From assembly GCA_965232455.1 (NCBI GenBank), contig OZ246981.1:744001-808000 (forward strand): a stretch of DNA of 64,000 bases, given 5' to 3'. The stretch comes from JBFGFX01 sp965232455. GTDB taxonomy: Bacteria; Pseudomonadota; Gammaproteobacteria; Steroidobacterales; Woeseiaceae. The notes beneath the pieces were generated by a model. The model saw nothing but the letters and a program-made list of their open reading frames with translations, was not told where the DNA came from and made no database searches. This document shows, one piece after another, positions 17,716 to 25,645 of this stretch (position 1 is the first letter of the stretch; each line of letters opens with the position of its first letter). Made by a program: the position numbers and the translations under genes.

Positions 17716-18252
17716 GTGAAGCCGTTAGGATTCTTTCTTTTGGTCTCCGGATTTTTGATCGGCGCCTATTCGACGGCGCTGGACATCAATTCGACCCATT
17801 GGGGCCTGTTTGTGCCTGCGGCGATTACGAGCCTGATCGGTCTGCTCATTTTGAAACGGCAGGCGCGCGGCGAAGCAAAGGCGACGCATGTGCTGGCTGC
17901 AAACAAGACCGAGCTTAGCGAGTCCATCTCGAACATCGTTTCGGAATTGGACGGCATTGTTCGCGAGCGGGATCAAATATCGACGGACGACCTACGGCAC
18001 GAGATTGACAAACGGCTCCGCGACGATCTGCGCCGCTTTGCCGCCGCTCGCCAAAGCATGGTGCATCTGTTCGGAATTCAGGCCTATGCCGACATCATGA
18101 GTGAGTTCGCGGCCGGGGAGCGCAACGTAAACCGCGTCTGGTCGGCGTCGACCGACGGTTATCGAAGCGAGGCGGAGACGTACCTGGAACGCGCCGCGCA
18201 CCGGTTTCGGGACGCCAAACGGCAGCTGGATACCGCCATGACGCGGGCCTGA
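17716..18252 (+). CDS. Hypothetical membrane-anchored protein
   Basis: 178 residues, GTG start at 17716 (another GTG overlaps at 17714); AGGAG at 17705-17709 gives proper spacing. Two N-terminal membrane helices (PLGFFLLVSGFLIGAYSTAL and LFVPAAITSLIGLLIL) are followed by a charged, probably helical and coiled-coil, cytoplasmic part (ELSESISNIVSELDGIVRERDQ, then RHEIDKRLRDDLRRF). I do not recognise the family. It probably belongs to the OPT transporter transcript, separated from it only by element A. Confidence 0.75.
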   Translation: MKPLGFFLLVSGFLIGAYSTALDINSTHWGLFVPAAITSLIGLLILKRQARGEAKATHVLAANKTELSESISNIVSELDGIVRERDQISTDDLRHEIDKRLRDDLRRFAAARQSMVHLFGIQAYADIMSEFAAGERNVNRVWSASTDGYRSEAETYLERAAHRFRDAKRQLDTAMTRA

Positions 18253-18339
18253 GTGCAGGCAACGGTTCCCGATCCTCCGGTGAATATGCACTTAAGCTTG
18301 TCTAAATCGTTGTTTTAAAAACCCAAAAGTAAAATCGGG

Positions 18340-18370
18340 TTGCGGTCCGAACATCGAATTCGTGTATAGT
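18340..18370 (+). promoter_or_regulatory. Candidate promoter for the WS/DGAT gene
   Basis: TTGCGG at 18340-18345 and TATAGT at 18365-18370, with a long 19-bp spacer but a TG just before the -10. It lies in the only AT-rich part of the 230-bp gap. Weak match. Confidence 0.35.
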
Positions 18371-18482
18371 GGTTGCGTGCCGAGCGGGACGATTCAAGCT
18401 ACCGGCGCCGTCCTCGGGAAGCACGCGCCGACGGTACCGCCTAATCGTTCGATACTGCAAGACTTCCACCGAGATTACTGAT

Positions 18483-20051
18483 ATGCAACAGCTCTCCGGA
18501 TTGGACGCTTCATTCCTCTATTTGGAAACGGGCAACACGCCGATGCACATTGGCAGCCTGTCGATTTACGATCAAAGCACCGCGCCCGGCGGCAAGGTGA
18601 CGTTCAAGAACATTCTCCAGTTCTTCAACGAGCGCCTTCACAAGGCGCGCGCGTTCCGGCAACGGCTCGTGCGGGTTCCGCTCAGTCTCGATTATCCCTA
18701 CTGGATCGAAGATCCGGATTTCGATCTCGAGTTTCACGTGCGGCACATCGCGTTGCCGGAACCCGGTGATTGGCGGCAACTCTGCATACAAACGGCACGG
18801 CTACACGCGCGGCCGCTGGACCGCAACAAACCGCTTTGGGAAGCTTATGTCATCGAAGGCCTGGACAACGTCGAAGGCGTGCCCAAGGGCAGTTTTGCGC
18901 TCGTCACCAAACTCCATCACGCGGCGATCGACGGCGTGTCCGGCGCGGAGATATCCGCGGCGATTCACGACCTGCACCCGGAATCCGAGGTGGATGGGCC
19001 GCACCAGCCCTGGGCGCCGGAACGCCTGCCGACCGGCGTGGAACTGCTCAGCAAGAGCGCGCTGAAAAGCATCGGGACGCCGCTCAAGTTCGGTAAGCTC
19101 TTGTACCGATCGGCGCCGTCGCTCGCCAAGGTGATTGCCGGCGTGTCATCGCGTCAACTGAAGATTCCCGTTCGCGTGCCGCGCACCCGGTTCAACGGGC
19201 ATGTGTCGCCCCACCGGGTATTCGACGGACGCACGTTTGACCTGAACGAAGTCAAGGCAATCAAGAACGGTCAGCCGGGCACCACGGTGAACGACGTGGT
19301 GGTTACCGTGTGTGGCGGGGCGCTGCGACGCTATCTGGAAGCAAAACATGAGCTGCCGGCCGAGTCGTTGGTGGCCATGGCGCCCATGTCCGTGCGCCCG
19401 GACGAAAAAAAACGCGCGGCCGGAAACCTGGTCACCGCCATGAGCCTGCCGATTCGCAGTGATATCGCGGATCCGCTCGAACGACTGATGGCGGTGAGCA
19501 GGGAAAGCGTTCAAGCCAAGAAGCTGACACACACGATGGGACCGCATCTCGCGGCGGACGCGGCCGAGTTTCTGCCGTCTACCCTATCCGCCATGCTGGC
19601 GCGTACCTATGCGGATTCGGGGCTCGCGGACCGGCTCCCGGCGATCGTAAACACGGTGATTACGAACGTGCCGGGGGTAAACGTACCGCTCTATTCAATG
19701 GGCTCGCGCATGGTCGCAAGCTATGGGCTAGGCCCGGTCACCCACGGTCTCGGTCTGTTCCAACCGGTGCTCAGTTACAACGGCACCATTACAATCAGTG
19801 CGGTCGCCGATCGGGATATGATGCCCGACCCGGCGTTCTACAGCGAGTGTTTGCAGAGTTCCTTCGACGAGTTGAAAAGGGAGACGATCGAAAAGCCCGC
19901 CCGAACGAAACCCGTGAGTAAAAAAGTCGCCAAAAAAACCGGGGGACCGAAGACGGCAAAGCCGGCCGAAAAAAAAACGGGCAAAATGAAAAAGAAGAAG
20001 GTCGCGGCGAAAAAGCAATCGGGTAATGGAGACGCGCGGCCTTCCGCATAG
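18483..20051 (+). CDS. Wax ester synthase / diacylglycerol acyltransferase (WS/DGAT) with lysine-rich tail
   Basis: 522 residues from MQQLSGLDASFLYLET, the usual family start; the open frame continues 38 codons upstream without a good start context. The catalytic HHAAIDG (HHxxxDG) lies near residue 145. Other family blocks are RPLDRNKPLWEAYVI, PGTTVNDVVVTVCGGALRRYL, NVPGVNVPLYSMG and GLGLFQPVLSYNGTI. It esterifies acyl-CoA with fatty alcohols or diacylglycerol at the membrane to make storage lipid. Unusually, the last 50-55 residues form a Lys/Ala/Pro-rich tail (KPVSKKVAKKTGG, KKKKVAAKKQSG) like the C-terminus of histone H1 or PhaF-type granule proteins. Confidence 0.93.
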   Translation: MQQLSGLDASFLYLETGNTPMHIGSLSIYDQSTAPGGKVTFKNILQFFNERLHKARAFRQRLVRVPLSLDYPYWIEDPDFDLEFHVRHIALPEPGDWRQLCIQTARLHARPLDRNKPLWEAYVIEGLDNVEGVPKGSFALVTKLHHAAIDGVSGAEISAAIHDLHPESEVDGPHQPWAPERLPTGVELLSKSALKSIGTPLKFGKLLYRSAPSLAKVIAGVSSRQLKIPVRVPRTRFNGHVSPHRVFDGRTFDLNEVKAIKNGQPGTTVNDVVVTVCGGALRRYLEAKHELPAESLVAMAPMSVRPDEKKRAAGNLVTAMSLPIRSDIADPLERLMAVSRESVQAKKLTHTMGPHLAADAAEFLPSTLSAMLARTYADSGLADRLPAIVNTVITNVPGVNVPLYSMGSRMVASYGLGPVTHGLGLFQPVLSYNGTITISAVADRDMMPDPAFYSECLQSSFDELKRETIEKPARTKPVSKKVAKKTGGPKTAKPAEKKTGKMKKKKVAAKKQSGNGDARPSA

Positions 20052-20098
20052 CGGTGCAGGTCCTTCCAAAACGGCTGACGGTTGCACCGGGGGCGGGA

Positions 20099-20114
20099 TG
20101 TGACGCAGGTCACA
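20099..20114. promoter_or_regulatory. CRP/Vfr-like operator 1
   Basis: TGTGA-CGCAGG-TCACA, both half-sites identical to the CRP core consensus with the right 6-bp spacer. Centre at 20106.5, about 165 bp before the DUF2799 start. Confidence 0.6.
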
Positions 20115-20181
20115 CTCGGTCCGCAGCTGTTCGATTCGGGAGTTCCCGTTACATCATTGTTGTCATAATTCAAGGGCTTAT

Positions 20182-20197
20182 TGTGAAGGTGTTCACG
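20182..20197. promoter_or_regulatory. CRP/Vfr-like operator 2
   Basis: TGTGA-AGGTGT-TCACG, one mismatch from the core palindrome, centred at 20189.5. A possible -10 (TTAGAT, 20218-20223) would put the start near 20230 and this site at about -40, the class II activator position. Confidence 0.5.
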
Positions 20198-20271
20198 TCG
20201 GATTCAGTTAGGGCTTGTTAGATTGCGCCGACGACCGAAACGATGTCTAGCTTTCTACGGGGGAGCAGTCC

Positions 20272-20904
20272 ATGAATACCAGGTTTGCGGGAATCCTAAT
20301 GGCCGGCGCTATGATCGTTCTCAGTGGATGTGCGGCCATGAGCGGCGAAGAATGTCTGACGAGTGATTGGCGTGCGATCGGCTATGAAGACGGCGCCCAG
20401 GGTTATGCATCGGATCGCCTCGGACAGCGCCGGAAGGCCTGCGCGAAGCACGGTGTGACGCCGGATTTTCAGGCCTATCAGGACGGTCGGTCGGAGGGTC
20501 TCAAGGAATACTGCCAGCCGCAGCAGGGATTCAATCTCGGCGCCGACGGCGGACGTTACAACGGTGTTTGCCCGGCACACCTCGAGCCGGACTTTCTGGA
20601 TGCGTATCGCACCGGCGCTCAACTGCACACGCTTCGCGCCAACGTCAACTCCGCGAATTACAGGATCAGCGCCAAACAACGTGAACTCGACAACCTGGAT
20701 GACGTCGTGGGCAAGAAGGAAGCGGCGTTGATCGCGGACGAGACGACGGTTCAGGACCGGGTGCTCATACTGGCGGATCTGAAGGAGCTCTCGGAGCGAA
20801 AAGGACAGCTCGAGGCCGAAATACTCGATCTGGTCGAGGACCGGGCGCTGCATGAACAGCAGCTGGCGTCTTACGAGGCGATGCTCGCCGATTCCGGATA
20901 CTAG
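20272..20904 (+). CDS. DUF2799 lipoprotein with coiled-coil tail
   Basis: 210 residues. The N-terminal signal ends in a lipobox, VLSGCAAM, with Cys at about residue 19, so an outer- or inner-membrane lipoprotein is expected. The DUF2799 part shows GYEDGAQGYASDRLGQRRKACA, FQAYQDGRSEGLKEYC and ADGGRYNGVCP with paired cysteines. The C-terminal third is a charged heptad-like helix (AKQRELDNLDDVVGKKEAAL, ELSERKGQLEAEILDL). Function unknown. Two CRP-like sites lie upstream, so catabolite-type control is plausible. Confidence 0.85.
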   Translation: MNTRFAGILMAGAMIVLSGCAAMSGEECLTSDWRAIGYEDGAQGYASDRLGQRRKACAKHGVTPDFQAYQDGRSEGLKEYCQPQQGFNLGADGGRYNGVCPAHLEPDFLDAYRTGAQLHTLRANVNSANYRISAKQRELDNLDDVVGKKEAALIADETTVQDRVLILADLKELSERKGQLEAEILDLVEDRALHEQQLASYEAMLADSGY

Positions 20905-21029
20905 TAGCGGGCGGTACCCCGGGACACGGAATCCGTCCTGACGAGCGATATCCACGCCGGGTGAACGGGGATGCCACGGGGCGACGACAGATCCCGATAG
21001 TGTCTCGGGGAGCCGGCACCGGTGGCGGC

Positions 21030-21461
21030 CTATTGAAAAAAATCCTCGTCCTCATCACCGGATCGACGATCAGGACGGCTGCGGCGCTCTTCGCCGTGTT
21101 TTTCCGTATCAATAGCTGATCCCAGCCCACCGCGGAGCGGGCTGCGCCGGTCGGAACCGGCGCGACGGTCCGCGTGATGGACAAAACGGCACCTGCACTC
21201 GAGTACGTTGCAGTCGGCCAACGGTAGTCGCGGCGCTGCACCGGACAGAAAACGTTTCCCGGACATTTCCCTGGCGGCCGCACAGGCGTTGTCGGCGAAC
21301 TTGATTGAAACGGCGTGATAAGGCGTCGCTTTTTTAACGGTTTGCGAGCGCGCTGGACCGACGGAATCTTTCTGTTGGGCCTTTGGTCCGGCGTTGCGGC
21401 GGCGGAGGAACACGAGTAGGCCAATCAAACCAACGACAGCGGCCCCGAGCAGTATTTCCAC
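21030..21461 (-). CDS. Conserved hypothetical protein with N-terminal membrane helix and four-Cys segment
   Basis: 143 residues. One N-terminal membrane helix (ILLGAAVVGLIGLLVFL) is followed by a basic linker and a small domain with four cysteines (NACAAARE, PLADCNVLECRCRFVHHADRR) next to Arg/Ser-rich DRR repeats (GSDRRSP, ERRSRPDRRSGDEDEDFF). The Cys/His spacing could hold a metal or disulphides. I have a general memory of similar proteins in gammaproteobacteria but know no function. It starts 20 bp after the AGCS symporter stop on the same strand, so the two probably form an operon. Confidence 0.8.
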   Translation of the reverse strand: MEILLGAAVVGLIGLLVFLRRRNAGPKAQQKDSVGPARSQTVKKATPYHAVSIKFADNACAAAREMSGKRFLSGAAPRLPLADCNVLECRCRFVHHADRRAGSDRRSPLRGGLGSAIDTEKHGEERRSRPDRRSGDEDEDFFQ

Positions 21462-21481
21462 CGCGAATTCCCGTTTGTTAT

Positions 21482-22975
21482 TCAGCCATTGCCGTCATTG
21501 TACCGGCGTACCCAGAAATGTGCGTTCTTGATGCCCAGAGACTCGGCGTCAAACGAATATTTTTCGGCACCGGCTTTTCGCTGCTGCTCGTAGTCCTTGA
21601 GCGCCTTCAGCGCCGGTTTCGCCATGAAAAAAATGATCAGTATGCCGATGATGTTGAGCCAGGCCATGAGACCGACACCGATGTCGCCGAGACCCCACGC
21701 GACGCTTGCGGTCCGGATGGCGCCGTAGAAGACGGAGATCATCATCACGAACTTCAGCACCAGCATCATGCCGGGAACTTTGATCGTGCGATGGATGTAG
21801 GCGATATTGGTTTCCGCGATGTAGTAATACGCCAGTACTGTGGTGAAAGCGAAAAAGAACAGGGCAACGGCCACGAACGGTGCACCGATGCCGGGCACGA
21901 CGAGTTCCAGCGCATACTGGGTAAAAGCAGGACTGTTTGGATCGGCGTTGGCGCTGATGTTCTGCACCAGGAACGCGCCGGTCGACTCATCAATCACGTT
22001 GTAGGCGCCGGTGATCAGGATCATGAAAGCCGTCGCCGTGCAGACGAACAACGTATCGATGTAAACCGAGAACGCCTGAACGAGGCCCTGTTGAGCGGGG
22101 TGCTGTACTTCGGAGGCGGCGGCGGCGTGTGGCCCCGTGCCTTGCCCTGCCTCGTTCGAGTAAACGCCGCGTTTCACTCCCCAGCCGATCATGGCGCCGA
22201 ATGCGGCCATTGGGGTGAAGGCGTCGTTCAGGATCAGGCCGACGACTGCCGGCAGCTGCGTGATGTTGAGGGCCACGATTGCGCACGCAGTGATCACGTA
22301 GGCCAGCGCCATGAACGGCACGACGACCTGGGTAAACGCTGCGATTCTCTTGACGCCGCCGAAAATGATGAGACCGAAAACGATGACGATCACCGTTGCG
22401 GTGACAATTTTGGTTTCGCTCAGCGGACCGACCGCCGTGTCGATGATTGCGCCGCTGCCCAACGCTACCTCGGCGGAGCTGGTAATGGCGTTTGCCTGCA
22501 CGCCCGGCAGCAGAACGCCGGTTGCGACAATCGTCGTGAGCGCAAACGTCCAGGCGTACCATTTCTGCCCCATGGCCTTTTCGATGTAATACGCCGGCCC
22601 GCCGCGGTACTGGCCCTCGTCTTCTTCTTTGTAGATCTGGCCGAGCGTCGATTCGATGTAGGCGGTCGCCGCGCCGAGGAAGGCGACCACCCACATCCAA
22701 AATACGGCGCCGGGACCGCCGAAGCCGATTGCGGCCGCGACGCCGGCAATGTTGCCCGTGCCGACACGGCCCGACAGCGAGACGGCCAACGCCTGAAATG
22801 ACGAGATTCCCTGCTCCGAACTCTTGCTGGCGAATAGCAGCGACACCATTTCGCGGAACAGGCGCACCTGAACAAAGCGCGTGAGGATCGAAAAGAGCAG
22901 CCCGGCTCCCAACGCCAGATAGATCAGCGCAGGGCTCCAAACCCAGGCGTTTACGGTATCTACGAATTCCTGCAT
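21482..22975 (-). CDS. Sodium:alanine symporter (AGCS family)
   Basis: 497 residues, about 10-11 membrane helices. Family signatures are the N-terminal YLALGAGLLFSILTRFVQVRLF, SLSGRVGTGNIAGVAAAI, GGPGAVFWMWVVAFLGAATAY and GVKRGVYSNEAGQGTGPHAAA. It imports alanine or glycine with Na+. Length and signatures are normal. It is transcribed leftwards, away from the small periplasmic protein gene at 23092-23490. Confidence 0.95.
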   Translation of the reverse strand: MQEFVDTVNAWVWSPALIYLALGAGLLFSILTRFVQVRLFREMVSLLFASKSSEQGISSFQALAVSLSGRVGTGNIAGVAAAIGFGGPGAVFWMWVVAFLGAATAYIESTLGQIYKEEDEGQYRGGPAYYIEKAMGQKWYAWTFALTTIVATGVLLPGVQANAITSSAEVALGSGAIIDTAVGPLSETKIVTATVIVIVFGLIIFGGVKRIAAFTQVVVPFMALAYVITACAIVALNITQLPAVVGLILNDAFTPMAAFGAMIGWGVKRGVYSNEAGQGTGPHAAAASEVQHPAQQGLVQAFSVYIDTLFVCTATAFMILITGAYNVIDESTGAFLVQNISANADPNSPAFTQYALELVVPGIGAPFVAVALFFFAFTTVLAYYYIAETNIAYIHRTIKVPGMMLVLKFVMMISVFYGAIRTASVAWGLGDIGVGLMAWLNIIGILIIFFMAKPALKALKDYEQQRKAGAEKYSFDAESLGIKNAHFWVRRYNDGNG

Positions 22976-23091
22976 GGTCGTTTCTTATTCCTGTTCTTAA
23001 CCTGCGAGTACTGAATAGTATCGTAAAATGAGGAACTTACCACCGATTGCCTAACATCCGTCGGCATCGGCCGTAAGTGCGAAGGGCTTGG

Positions 23092-23490
23092 CTAGCCAAC
23101 TTCGTCGTCACCGGGCTCGTTGTCGTCACTCGGCGCCAGCGCATCGGTGTCGTCCGCCTGACCGGGCTCCGCGGCGGAGTCGCCCGGAGCGCCCGACGTG
23201 CAGACCCAGCCCCACGATTCGAGTTTTGCAGCGAATTCCGACGCCTTGGTCTCGCAATAGCCTTCTTCGTTGAGTGCGCGCCAGAGAACCTGAGCCTCTC
23301 CCGGAGACTCCGTGTCTTTGAAGTAATGCACCTCGCAGGGCGTCGATACACCGGTCTCGTAAATGACCTGGACACGACGCTGAAGGTCGCCGTTCATACA
23401 TTCGTAACTTGGCGCATTTTGCGCCAAGGCGATCGTTGGCAGGGCAACAAGGACAGCGGTAGTAAGGCATCTGTTGTTCATATCGTCCAC
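23092..23490 (-). CDS. Small secreted hypothetical protein with acidic tail
   Basis: 132 residues from 23490 or, equally, 129 from the ATG at 23481. The signal peptide (CLTTAVLVALPTIALAQ) predicts export. The mature part has four cysteines (YECMNGD, TPCEVHYFKD, GYCETKA, WVCTSG), likely two disulphides, and then a low-complexity Asp/Glu/Pro tail. The CEVHYFKDTESPGEAQVLWRA stretch is recognisable as a conserved hypothetical periplasmic protein of proteobacteria. Function unknown. No close operon partner. Confidence 0.75.
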   Translation of the reverse strand: MDDMNNRCLTTAVLVALPTIALAQNAPSYECMNGDLQRRVQVIYETGVSTPCEVHYFKDTESPGEAQVLWRALNEEGYCETKASEFAAKLESWGWVCTSGAPGDSAAEPGQADDTDALAPSDDNEPGDDEVG

Positions 23491-23630
23491 GCGAAGGGTT
23501 GATTCATAATGGGCGGATTATACCAACCCCAGCCGCTGCAACACCTTGACCTGCGGCCGATTTCAACCCACGGCGCAATACGATACTCTCGGCCGGCATA
23601 TTCAGACACCTGCCCCTACCGGTCGGACAA

Positions 23631-25190
23631 ATGAAAACACTGTGGATTGCCGTCATTTTGGTGGCAACACTGGGATCGATCTACCCATTCGATTTTGAAG
23701 TCGCAAGTTTAGATGCCGCGAATTTGCTCGCTTTCGTGCAGTCGTGCTGTCGACTGTCGAGTCCCGGTGACATGGTCGGTAACGTGATCTTGTTCGTTCC
23801 CTACGGATTTACCGGCATGTTTGCAGTTCGACCGGAAAGGTCGGTTCGGCAGAGATTCGCCATGGTCCTCTGGGTAGGCGTGGCCATTGCATTCGCGTTG
23901 CAGCTGGCCCAGTTCTTTTTGCCTTCCCGTGACGAGAATCTGCAGGACGTGCTTTGGAACACGGTCGGGCTATCGTTCGGCGCCGTGCTCGCCGGGGTCG
24001 TCGGTCGTTTGTCAGCGTCGCCAAGGGGCGTCGTCGAGAGCGCGTCGCTCGTGCCGCTGACGCTTGTTGGCGCCTGGCTGGTTTACCGGCTCATTCCTTT
24101 TGTGCCCTCGCTGGACCTGCAACTCATAAAAGACAGTTTGAAACCGCTATTCGCGTTACAGATGGGGCCGGTCAACGTCGTCCATGACGTTGCCGCCTGG
24201 CTGGTCGTCGCCTACCTGCTGCGGCATGTGCAGCGCGGTGCTCGGCTCGATGCGTATCTGCCGGCGTTGATCGCCGTGGTGTTCACCCTCGAAGTGATCA
24301 TTCTGGCAAACGTGATCACCGCGTCAAACGTACTCGGCGCGCTCCTGGCGATCGGTCTCTGGTGGGGTGTGTTCAGCCGCATCGAGCAGAACGAGCCCGT
24401 GCTCGCTGTGTGCCTGGTGATCGTCGTCGCGGTGTCCGGGCTTGCTCCGTTCACTGTCCGCACGGGGCCTGTCGACTTCAACTGGGTGCCGTTTCACGGG
24501 TTTCTTGGCGGTTCGATGTACATCAATGCACAGTCCGCCGTCGAAAAAGTCTTCCTCTACGGCAGCTGTGTTTATCTTCTCTGGCGGATGAACGTCGGGA
24601 AGGTGGCAGGCATGCTCGCGGCGACCGCATTCGTTGCATTGGTCGAATACCTCCAGACCTATTTTGTCGGCCACACACCGGAGATCACCGATCCTCTACT
24701 GGTGGTGTTCGCGGCGCTGGCGCTGACGGCGCTCGAGCGCCAGGAGTTACGTTCCGCGGTGGACGGACCGGCGAGGTCCGTTGTCTCACCGCGGTTGACG
24801 AGACGACGGAGGAGGTCCGGCGCGGGAGCTTGGGTGGCGCAGACTGTGAACCTGCGTTGGGAGCAGTACGAATTCCTCTTGCAGCTCTCAGCGGAGTCGA
24901 GCCACAGCGTGTCGAAACTGACCCGAAAAATCGTTGCTCAATTCGCGGAGGAATGCGAACGGGAGGCGGGCTCTGCCGTTCGACGTTCGATATCCGCTGA
25001 ACCGCAACCGCCGATGTCCGATTCCGGCGGCAATCGGAACCACGCCCGCTGGAAGGTTCAGACCGTCAATCTCAAAAAGAGACAGTTCGACTTTGTGTCG
25101 CGTTTATCGGGGGACTCGGGCGTCAGCGTTTCGCGAGTCATCCGGCGGATCGTGACGCGGTTTATCGACAATCTGGACGACAGCGCCTGA
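23631..25190 (+). CDS. VanZ-like membrane protein with duplicated C-terminal RHH-like segment
   Basis: 519 residues. The N-terminal 370 residues are hydrophobic with VanZ-type features (GDMVGNVILFVPYGFTGMF, LQLAQFFLPSRDENLQDVLWNTVG) and about ten helices. A second VanZ-like half (FNWVPFHGFLGGSMYINAQ, YLQTYFVGHTPEITDPLLV) follows. After a basic linker, two related 40-residue units start near residues 401 and 474 (QTVNLRWEQYEFLLQLS and QTVNLKKRQFDFVSRLS), each ending in an SVS(K/R)..R(K/R)IV helix that resembles a ribbon-helix-helix. I know no described protein with this layout. The role of VanZ domains is unclear; in Enterococcus VanZ confers teicoplanin resistance. Confidence 0.8.
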   Translation: MKTLWIAVILVATLGSIYPFDFEVASLDAANLLAFVQSCCRLSSPGDMVGNVILFVPYGFTGMFAVRPERSVRQRFAMVLWVGVAIAFALQLAQFFLPSRDENLQDVLWNTVGLSFGAVLAGVVGRLSASPRGVVESASLVPLTLVGAWLVYRLIPFVPSLDLQLIKDSLKPLFALQMGPVNVVHDVAAWLVVAYLLRHVQRGARLDAYLPALIAVVFTLEVIILANVITASNVLGALLAIGLWWGVFSRIEQNEPVLAVCLVIVVAVSGLAPFTVRTGPVDFNWVPFHGFLGGSMYINAQSAVEKVFLYGSCVYLLWRMNVGKVAGMLAATAFVALVEYLQTYFVGHTPEITDPLLVVFAALALTALERQELRSAVDGPARSVVSPRLTRRRRRSGAGAWVAQTVNLRWEQYEFLLQLSAESSHSVSKLTRKIVAQFAEECEREAGSAVRRSISAEPQPPMSDSGGNRNHARWKVQTVNLKKRQFDFVSRLSGDSGVSVSRVIRRIVTRFIDNLDDSA

Positions 25191-25207
25191 GCATGCCGCA
25201 AAAAACA

Positions 25208-25224
25208 TTGAGAACGATTCTCAA
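25208..25224. promoter_or_regulatory. Perfect palindrome resembling a Fur-type half-box pair
   Basis: TTGAGAA-CGA-TTCTCAA. The GAGAA/TTCTC halves recall Fur-box elements, but the spacing and the 60-bp distance from the promoter at 25282 make the assignment weak. It could also be a short hairpin after the VanZ-like gene. Confidence 0.35.
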
Positions 25225-25281
25225 CAAATAGACCGGCGCCGACAGCCAGTTTTTTGTTATTCAAATAATTTCAGATAGTTA

Positions 25282-25310
25282 TTGAATATACACCCGCGTT
25301 CGTCTATAAA
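25282..25310 (+). promoter_or_regulatory. Sigma-70-like promoter in intergenic region
   Basis: TTGAAT at 25282-25287, exactly 17 bp, TATAAA at 25305-25310. There is no coding sequence downstream on this strand before rnr, so it probably drives a non-coding RNA. Confidence 0.6.
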
Positions 25311-25316
25311 GTCCGC

Positions 25317-25377
25317 ACGATTCTACAGATTATGTTTAACCATTATTGTAATTTCTGACCCACCGTGGGTCTTTTTT
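25317..25377 (+). ncRNA. Candidate small RNA of about 60 nt
   Basis: It runs from the predicted start of the 25282-25310 promoter to a Rho-independent terminator GACCCA-CCG-TGGGTC plus six T. The body is AU-rich (around TTTAACCATTATTGTAATTT) with little structure, and the U-tail is the type that Hfq binds. Read-through would extend it to the second terminator at 25564 (about 248 nt). No homology was recognised. Confidence 0.4.
25357..25377 (+). terminator. Rho-independent terminator 1
   Basis: GACCCA, loop CCG, TGGGTC, then TTTTTT. Confidence 0.7.
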
Positions 25378-25539
25378 ACCGTGTTCGGATGTGGTTGATT
25401 AGTGGTGCGACTACACCAATGAGCCGCGTCGGGCGTTGCCCGCCGCCGGCGGAGGTCGGAACGGGGCTTCGTACGCGCCGGTTTTCGCTCTTCCGGAGGG
25501 TCCACGAGAAACAGGGTCTCTGCCAGTCTCCAACCGTTC

Positions 25540-25564
25540 GACCGCCCTCGGGCGGTCTTTTTTT
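25540..25564 (+). terminator. Rho-independent terminator 2
   Basis: GACCGCC, loop CTCG, GGCGGTC, then seven T. No gene on the plus strand ends nearby, so the transcript it stops is unknown, perhaps a longer form of the candidate sRNA or a second one. Confidence 0.7.
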
Positions 25565-25579
25565 CGTCCCGGCAGGGTG

Positions 25580-25602
25580 AAAGAGCCAGCTGTTTCGCTG
25601 GC
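25580..25602 (-). terminator. Weak terminator hairpin downstream of tRNA-Leu
   Basis: On the minus strand: GCCAGC-GAAACA-GCTGGC followed by TCTTT, 43 nt after the tRNA CCA end. Confidence 0.45.
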
Positions 25603-25645
25603 GCCGATGGAACACGCGAGGCGGACGATAGGGAGGGGTCAGGTC

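Larger units (their letters stand above)
25191..25645. other. Non-coding interval between the VanZ-like gene and tRNA-Leu
   Basis: 455 bp with no convincing ORF. It holds a perfect 7-3-7 palindrome (25208-25224), a strong-looking plus-strand promoter (25282-25310), two plus-strand terminator hairpins (25357-25377 and 25540-25564) and a minus-strand hairpin after the tRNA (25585-25602). Most of the interval is better explained as RNA gene territory than as spacer. Confidence 0.6.

Noticed and set aside
21383..22801. A 472-codon plus-strand open frame opposite the AGCS symporter
   Set aside because: Its translation is rich in His, Asp and Arg without domain sense, and it mirrors the codon pattern of a clear transporter on the minus strand. 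It is a high-GC shadow frame.
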